Shown here one piece after another: positions 59,760-64,000 of a stretch of 64,000 nt of DNA. Both the position numbers and the translations under genes were made by a program. The stretch lies in assembly GCA_017881265.1 (NCBI GenBank), contig JADGRA010000015.1:1-64000 (forward strand), read 5' to 3'. Source of the stretch: Myxococcaceae bacterium. GTDB taxonomy: Bacteria; Myxococcota; Myxococcia; Myxococcales; Myxococcaceae. Under the pieces are notes generated by a model, which made no database searches, was not told where the DNA came from, and saw only the letters and a program-made list of their open reading frames with translations. Each line of letters opens with the position of its first letter. Position 1 is the stretch's first letter.

Positions 59760-61376
59760 CTAGCGTCCGGGCCTGAGCGGGGCGTCGAGGGGGTTCGGCT
59801 CGGCCGCGGGATGCAGGGGCCCGCCGTTGTACTCCTCGAAGAAGCGCAGCACGGCGGCGACGTACTCGGGGGTTTCCCCATTCTTGGGCAAGGGAGCGAG
59901 GGGCTCCCGCGGCCGAGCATTGTAAGCCGTTAGCGCGCTGATGACATCCCCGTCGTAGTACTGGAGGAGCGCTGAGAGCAGCCGCGTCCCCCCGAGGATG
60001 TTCTTCTTGGGCACCCAGAGGTCGGAGACCCGCAGGCCGACCTTCTTCGCCGTGTAGGGCATCAGCTGCATCAGCCCAATTGCACCCACCTGCGAGAGGG
60101 CGTTGGGGTTGTAGTTGGACTCGCGGCGAATGACGGCCTTCACCAGCGCCGGCGGCACCGGGTAGATGCGGGCGACGTCTGCCACGGCGCTGGCGATGTC
60201 TGCGTCGTACGCCTCCGGCTTGAGCGAGGCGTCGGCCAACAGGCGCGGCCTTCCGTAGCGTTCCGCCAGAAGCGCGTCGATGTTCTTCCCATGGTTCTTG
60301 GTGGACGCCGGCACGTCGGCGCCGGCCGGCGCGATGGCTTCCCATCGTTTGAGCGCCAGCGCGGCCGTCTCGCCGTCGGCGGGCGGCGCGTCGAGCCGAA
60401 GCACGTCCACGGCTGGTCCCTTGGTGTCGACCGCCGGCCGGTCCAGAGTTGCCCGGTCGAAGGTCGGCTGTGGCGGTGGACGGCGTGCGGTGTCCGGGGG
60501 CGCCGTCGCGGCGAGGTAGGCCGACACCACCACCACCACCAGCAGCACTCCGGCGGCGGCTCCGGCGAGCACCATCGGCCGCCGGCGCAGCCAGGCGATT
60601 GCGGCTGCCGTGGCACCCGCGGTGGCGCTCTCCTTGGCGCTGGGAGGAGCCGCGTCATTGCTCTGCTGGGATGGCGGAGCGCCATGTTGGGGCTTCCCCT
60701 TTGTCCGGTCCGCCGGTGGGGGCGCTGGCTTCGCCGAGCTGCCGTTGCGCCGCCCGGGCGGCGGTCGCCTGGCCTCCGGGGGACGGCGTTCCGGACGCGG
60801 CAAGGTGTACGCCGGGCGTTCTGGGCGGGGGGCGGGCGGTGTCGGGCGCCCTGCAGCAGGTGGGGAGGCGAGGGGAACCTCGGCTGGCGGCGGCACGACG
60901 GGAAGCCCAGGGGTGCCGAGCGAAGCGCGGAAGGCGGACTCGCCGCGGCCCCGGGTGGGGGCAAACAGTTGATCGGCCAGCCCACGAAAAGAGGGCGGAG
61001 GGCCCGCGTCGCGCGTCTCCTGTATGAGGCGAATCGCAGCGCCCACCACATACTCGGGAAGCGTCACCTCCACGGGGCCCTCGGGCTGCTCCCAGCGCAC
61101 GTACGCCGCGGCGGCCGTCACCTGGTCCATCGTTTCCGGGTCGAGCGCAATCTCTAGAATCTCGGCCGGGAATTCGGACTCCGGCCGAGGGCCCCAGCCC
61201 GGCTCACGCCGCACCGAGGAACTGGCCATCTTTCGGAAGCCACACAGTCGGGCGAAGGCCACCGCGGCGGCGGCCACGACCTTCTCCGGGGGCAGCGCGA
61301 GGACGTCGGCCGCTTCGCGCAGCGAGCGACTCTCCTCGGCCGACAGCGCTACCGTGACGCTCGACGGGGGCGGCAT
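59760..61376 (-). CDS. TM-anchored lytic transglycosylase (SLT domain)
   Basis: YPVPPALVKAVIRRESNYNPNALSQVGAIGLMQLMPYTAKKVG...LLSALLQYYDGDVISALTAYNA; internal TM LAGAAAGVLLVVVVVSAYLAA. Confidence 0.85.
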   Translation of the reverse strand: MPPPSSVTVALSAEESRSLREAADVLALPPEKVVAAAAVAFARLCGFRKMASSSVRREPGWGPRPESEFPAEILEIALDPETMDQVTAAAAYVRWEQPEGPVEVTLPEYVVGAAIRLIQETRDAGPPPSFRGLADQLFAPTRGRGESAFRASLGTPGLPVVPPPAEVPLASPPAAGRPTPPAPRPERPAYTLPRPERRPPEARRPPPGRRNGSSAKPAPPPADRTKGKPQHGAPPSQQSNDAAPPSAKESATAGATAAAIAWLRRRPMVLAGAAAGVLLVVVVVSAYLAATAPPDTARRPPPQPTFDRATLDRPAVDTKGPAVDVLRLDAPPADGETAALALKRWEAIAPAGADVPASTKNHGKNIDALLAERYGRPRLLADASLKPEAYDADIASAVADVARIYPVPPALVKAVIRRESNYNPNALSQVGAIGLMQLMPYTAKKVGLRVSDLWVPKKNILGGTRLLSALLQYYDGDVISALTAYNARPREPLAPLPKNGETPEYVAAVLRFFEEYNGGPLHPAAEPNPLDAPLRPGR

Positions 61377-61420
61377 GGTGGCAGCAGTCTATCCCGACGG
61401 CCGAGGGGAAGGGCTGGCCC

Positions 61421-62311
61421 TCAGCGGGCGTCCGAGAACTCCGACAGCCGGGCCCACAGGGACGGCTTGTCGACGGCCAGCGCCTGCGCGCTGGCGGTGA
61501 CGAGCCTGTCATCCTGAGCGCTTCGGTACAGGCGTGCCGGCGCCGCCGGCTGGCGGGGGTCGCGGTCCCGGACGAAAAGCTGCTCGTGGACCGTGAGTCC
61601 GAGCGGAGAGAACGCGAGCGTGCTCTCCAACTCGAAGATGCGCCGCAGGCCGGAGGGCAGTGGCTGCTCCTTCTGTCGTTTGATGGCGAACGCGGCCGGT
61701 CCGGCGCAGCTGCCGTCGGGGAGACGCAACGGCTCCGGGATGAAGCGGCGACCTCGTTGGGGGACGAGCCGGGCGAAGCGCTCACAATTGGCACCCTCGC
61801 ACCGGTCGCCTTCGAGGACTGCCACCTCCACGCCGTTGAGGGGCTCGAGCCTCAGCCGGCTGTGTTCGGCTGGCGCCCGGGCCGAGCCCGTCGCCAGCAC
61901 CACCAGGGCGTTCTCCCGCACCTGGACCCGCGCCACCGGACCGACGGCGTCCCCGTCCGGGTACCGCAGTGCCTGCACCCACACCAGACGGGTGGAGTCA
62001 GCCAGGCTGGCCACCACCACCGCGCTCGGACCCAGTTTACTCGCTGGAGGCGCGGTCTCCGTGCGCGCCACGCAGTGCTCGTCGAGCTCTGTCCAAGCCA
62101 CCGGCGTCCCGGTGCAGTCGAGCGGCGCCCCCAGCACTTGCCCGCTCTTGGCGTCGTAGCCGTGGAGGAGCAACCTGAGCCAAGCGTCCGCTGGGATGTC
62201 CTCTTCGGCACCGCGCGCACGCTCGAGGCGGCACACACCCTCGGGCGCTGGAGGTGCGCTTGCGCATGCCGCGCAGAGAAGAAGCCCGACCGCCCGCCAG
62301 ACTGGCCTCAT
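61421..62311 (-). CDS. Lipoprotein in T6SS-associated gene cluster
   Basis: LLLCAACASAPPAP lipobox; ATGA overlap with the FHA gene. Confidence 0.6.
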   Translation of the reverse strand: MRPVWRAVGLLLCAACASAPPAPEGVCRLERARGAEEDIPADAWLRLLLHGYDAKSGQVLGAPLDCTGTPVAWTELDEHCVARTETAPPASKLGPSAVVVASLADSTRLVWVQALRYPDGDAVGPVARVQVRENALVVLATGSARAPAEHSRLRLEPLNGVEVAVLEGDRCEGANCERFARLVPQRGRRFIPEPLRLPDGSCAGPAAFAIKRQKEQPLPSGLRRIFELESTLAFSPLGLTVHEQLFVRDRDPRQPAAPARLYRSAQDDRLVTASAQALAVDKPSLWARLSEFSDAR

Positions 62312-63852
62312 GGCGGCTCCCCGCGAGGTTTGGACGTTTTCCCGGAAATGCGCCCCGGGACGCCGCCGCTCCCGGTGGCCGTGGCGCCATGGCCTCCCAT
62401 CACCATGGCGTAACTCCGGGCGAATTCTGGGCCGAAGACCACCTGCACCGCGCGCTCTTCCTCGGCCAGGGCGTTCCAGGCGCTCTCGAAGCGCTGCCAG
62501 CGCAGCCAGAGGCGAGCAGGCCAGCGCAGCGGACTCTGAAGCTTCTTCGGGTCGAGCCGGTCCAGCAGGGCCCGGATGCCGCGCCGGGTCGCTCCCAGCA
62601 TGGCCACCTGGTGAATCATCACTTCGCCGAAGCCCCCCGTCAGGTCGTCAATCCGTGCTCCGCCGTCCGCTGCCGGGTCGAGCAGCCACCGCAAGAGTTC
62701 CTGCGGCGAGCGCGCTCGGCGCAGAGGCGTGTCGGCCGTCACGGTGCGGACGGCGATGCCCTCGCCGAATTCCGCCTGGCCCTTGCGCAACTCTAGGAAC
62801 GCCGTGCCGAAGGCTTCCAGCACCTCAGACACCCGCTCCAAGAGGCGCTCCAACTCGGCGTCCGAGGTCACCTCGGTGCCTCCCGCGTAGGTACGGGCAA
62901 ACACCTGAAGCAGGCTCCGTTGCTCGGCAGAGGGGGGGACGACCGCCGCAGCGGTGGGTGCGGCTTGGACTTCCAGCTCCGTGGGGGAGGAGTCCGGTGC
63001 CTCCGGGGGCATGCCGGTGAAGGCGCGGAACTGCTCCTCCTGGTACAGCGCCGGCATCCGAGCGTCCAAGAGGGAAGCGAGCTGCAGTCTCTCGGCCCGG
63101 CCAAGCCCGTTGGACTTGGAGAGAATCGTGTCATGGACCCGCCGCCAGCTCTGGCGGTACTCGACGTAGAGAGGAAACACCAGGTCGACGGCAGCCTTGA
63201 GCTCGGCGTCCCTCGGCGCCAGGGCCGCCTCGGCGCCGGCCGCCGCCGGCGACCCGCTTAAATTCAGGACCTCCACCTTGGCCCCGGGGGCCCCGGCCCC
63301 CGCCCGCATCGGTGTTGGCGCAGAAGGGGCGACAGTGGGCCCGGCCGGAGATGCCTCCGGGCTGGCCAAGGTGAAGGTGCCGGCGGCCGGAGAAAGAGAG
63401 GTCCGGGGAGCAGGACTGCGGAGCTCGGGCGGCAGACGGATGCCGTGGGGTGCCGGGGTGAGCCGAATCTCCTCGGTGGCTCGCCGGAATTGCGTCTGTT
63501 CCCGAGCTGGAGGAGCGGCCGCACTCGGTCCGCGGCCGAAGTGAAAGCGAAGGGAGCCAATCCGAACGTCGGACTGGGGCGTCACGGGCACCGGGACGTT
63601 GGCCTCCACCCGCTTGCCCTCCACCAGCACGCCGTTGGTGGAGCCGAGGTCGATGACTTCGGTGCGCTCAGCGTCGAAGCGCAGCACGGCATGCGAGAGC
63701 GAAACGAACGGCGACTGCAGTGTCAGCTCGTTGAGGGCGTTTCGACCGACTCGCACCGGCGAACGGCGGAAGACGTGCTCGCTCGACGTGCCCGTCTCGA
63801 GGTCCTCGACGCGGACGATGAGCGGAAACGCCGTGGAAACCGAGGGGCTCAC
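62308..63852 (-). CDS. FHA-domain protein, T6SS TagH/ImpI-like
   Basis: VRVGRNALNELTLQSPFVSLSHAVLRFDAERTEVIDLGSTNGVLVEGKRV; C-terminal ELRKGQAEFGEGIAVR...RWQRFESAWNALAEEERAVQVVFGPEFARSYAMVM. Confidence 0.8.
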   Translation of the reverse strand: MSPSVSTAFPLIVRVEDLETGTSSEHVFRRSPVRVGRNALNELTLQSPFVSLSHAVLRFDAERTEVIDLGSTNGVLVEGKRVEANVPVPVTPQSDVRIGSLRFHFGRGPSAAAPPAREQTQFRRATEEIRLTPAPHGIRLPPELRSPAPRTSLSPAAGTFTLASPEASPAGPTVAPSAPTPMRAGAGAPGAKVEVLNLSGSPAAAGAEAALAPRDAELKAAVDLVFPLYVEYRQSWRRVHDTILSKSNGLGRAERLQLASLLDARMPALYQEEQFRAFTGMPPEAPDSSPTELEVQAAPTAAAVVPPSAEQRSLLQVFARTYAGGTEVTSDAELERLLERVSEVLEAFGTAFLELRKGQAEFGEGIAVRTVTADTPLRRARSPQELLRWLLDPAADGGARIDDLTGGFGEVMIHQVAMLGATRRGIRALLDRLDPKKLQSPLRWPARLWLRWQRFESAWNALAEEERAVQVVFGPEFARSYAMVMGGHGATATGSGGVPGRISGKTSKPRGEPP

Positions 63853-64000
63853 GCGAAGGCGAAGTTCCAGGCGCCCTTGTCAGTGAGCTTGACGTCGAGC
63901 TTTCGGGGAAGGGTGCCGCTGGCCATGCGCCCGAGGAGCTCGCGCGCCAGCTCCGGCAGCAGCGAATTGCGCAGGGTCTGGTCGACGGCACGGGCCCCGG
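63849..64000 (-). CDS. C-terminal fragment of TssH/ClpV-like AAA ATPase (runs off window)
   Basis: Minus-strand frame reads GARAVDQTLRNSLLPELARELLGRMASGTLPRKLDVKLTDKGAWNFAFA then TGA; overlaps the FHA gene start. Not in the ORF track. Confidence 0.65.
   Translation of the reverse strand, partial: GARAVDQTLRNSLLPELARELLGRMASGTLPRKLDVKLTDKGAWNFAFA

Overview
High-GC, densely coding chromosomal DNA with a myxobacterium-like gene repertoire (taxonomy is inference only). The left edge (about 1-3.7 kb) looks like a small mobile or relic region. It holds a partial DUF4262 gene, a frameshifted HTH_17/excisionase-like relic, and an arsenic-resistance islet (arsR, frameshifted arsI/cadI, acr3, arsC). 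The islet is bracketed by two 42-nt direct repeats that read as 3' halves of a tRNA-Arg(CCG) gene. The rest is mostly housekeeping and accessory genes: MsrPQ, an ABC exporter, DUF1800/DUF1501, amt, CPBP protease, MFS, ModA and ModBC, HtrA, DPP-IV, Csp, SucAB, FabI, ClpAS, a Ser/Thr kinase, and the start of a T6SS locus (lytic transglycosylase, lipoprotein, FHA/TagH, C-terminus of TssH/ClpV at the window edge). The best candidate for an incompletely understood system is the six-gene operon at 31658-37518: SpeD, DUF4178 zinc-ribbon membrane protein, 62-aa Gly-rich membrane peptide, DUF350, membrane-embedded spermidine-synthase-like protein, and a Tat/lipobox FAD amine-oxidase-like protein. It lies between modA and modBC. 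Several genes carry single-base frameshifts, four of the five next to short homopolymer runs, so some 'pseudogenes' may be assembly indels.
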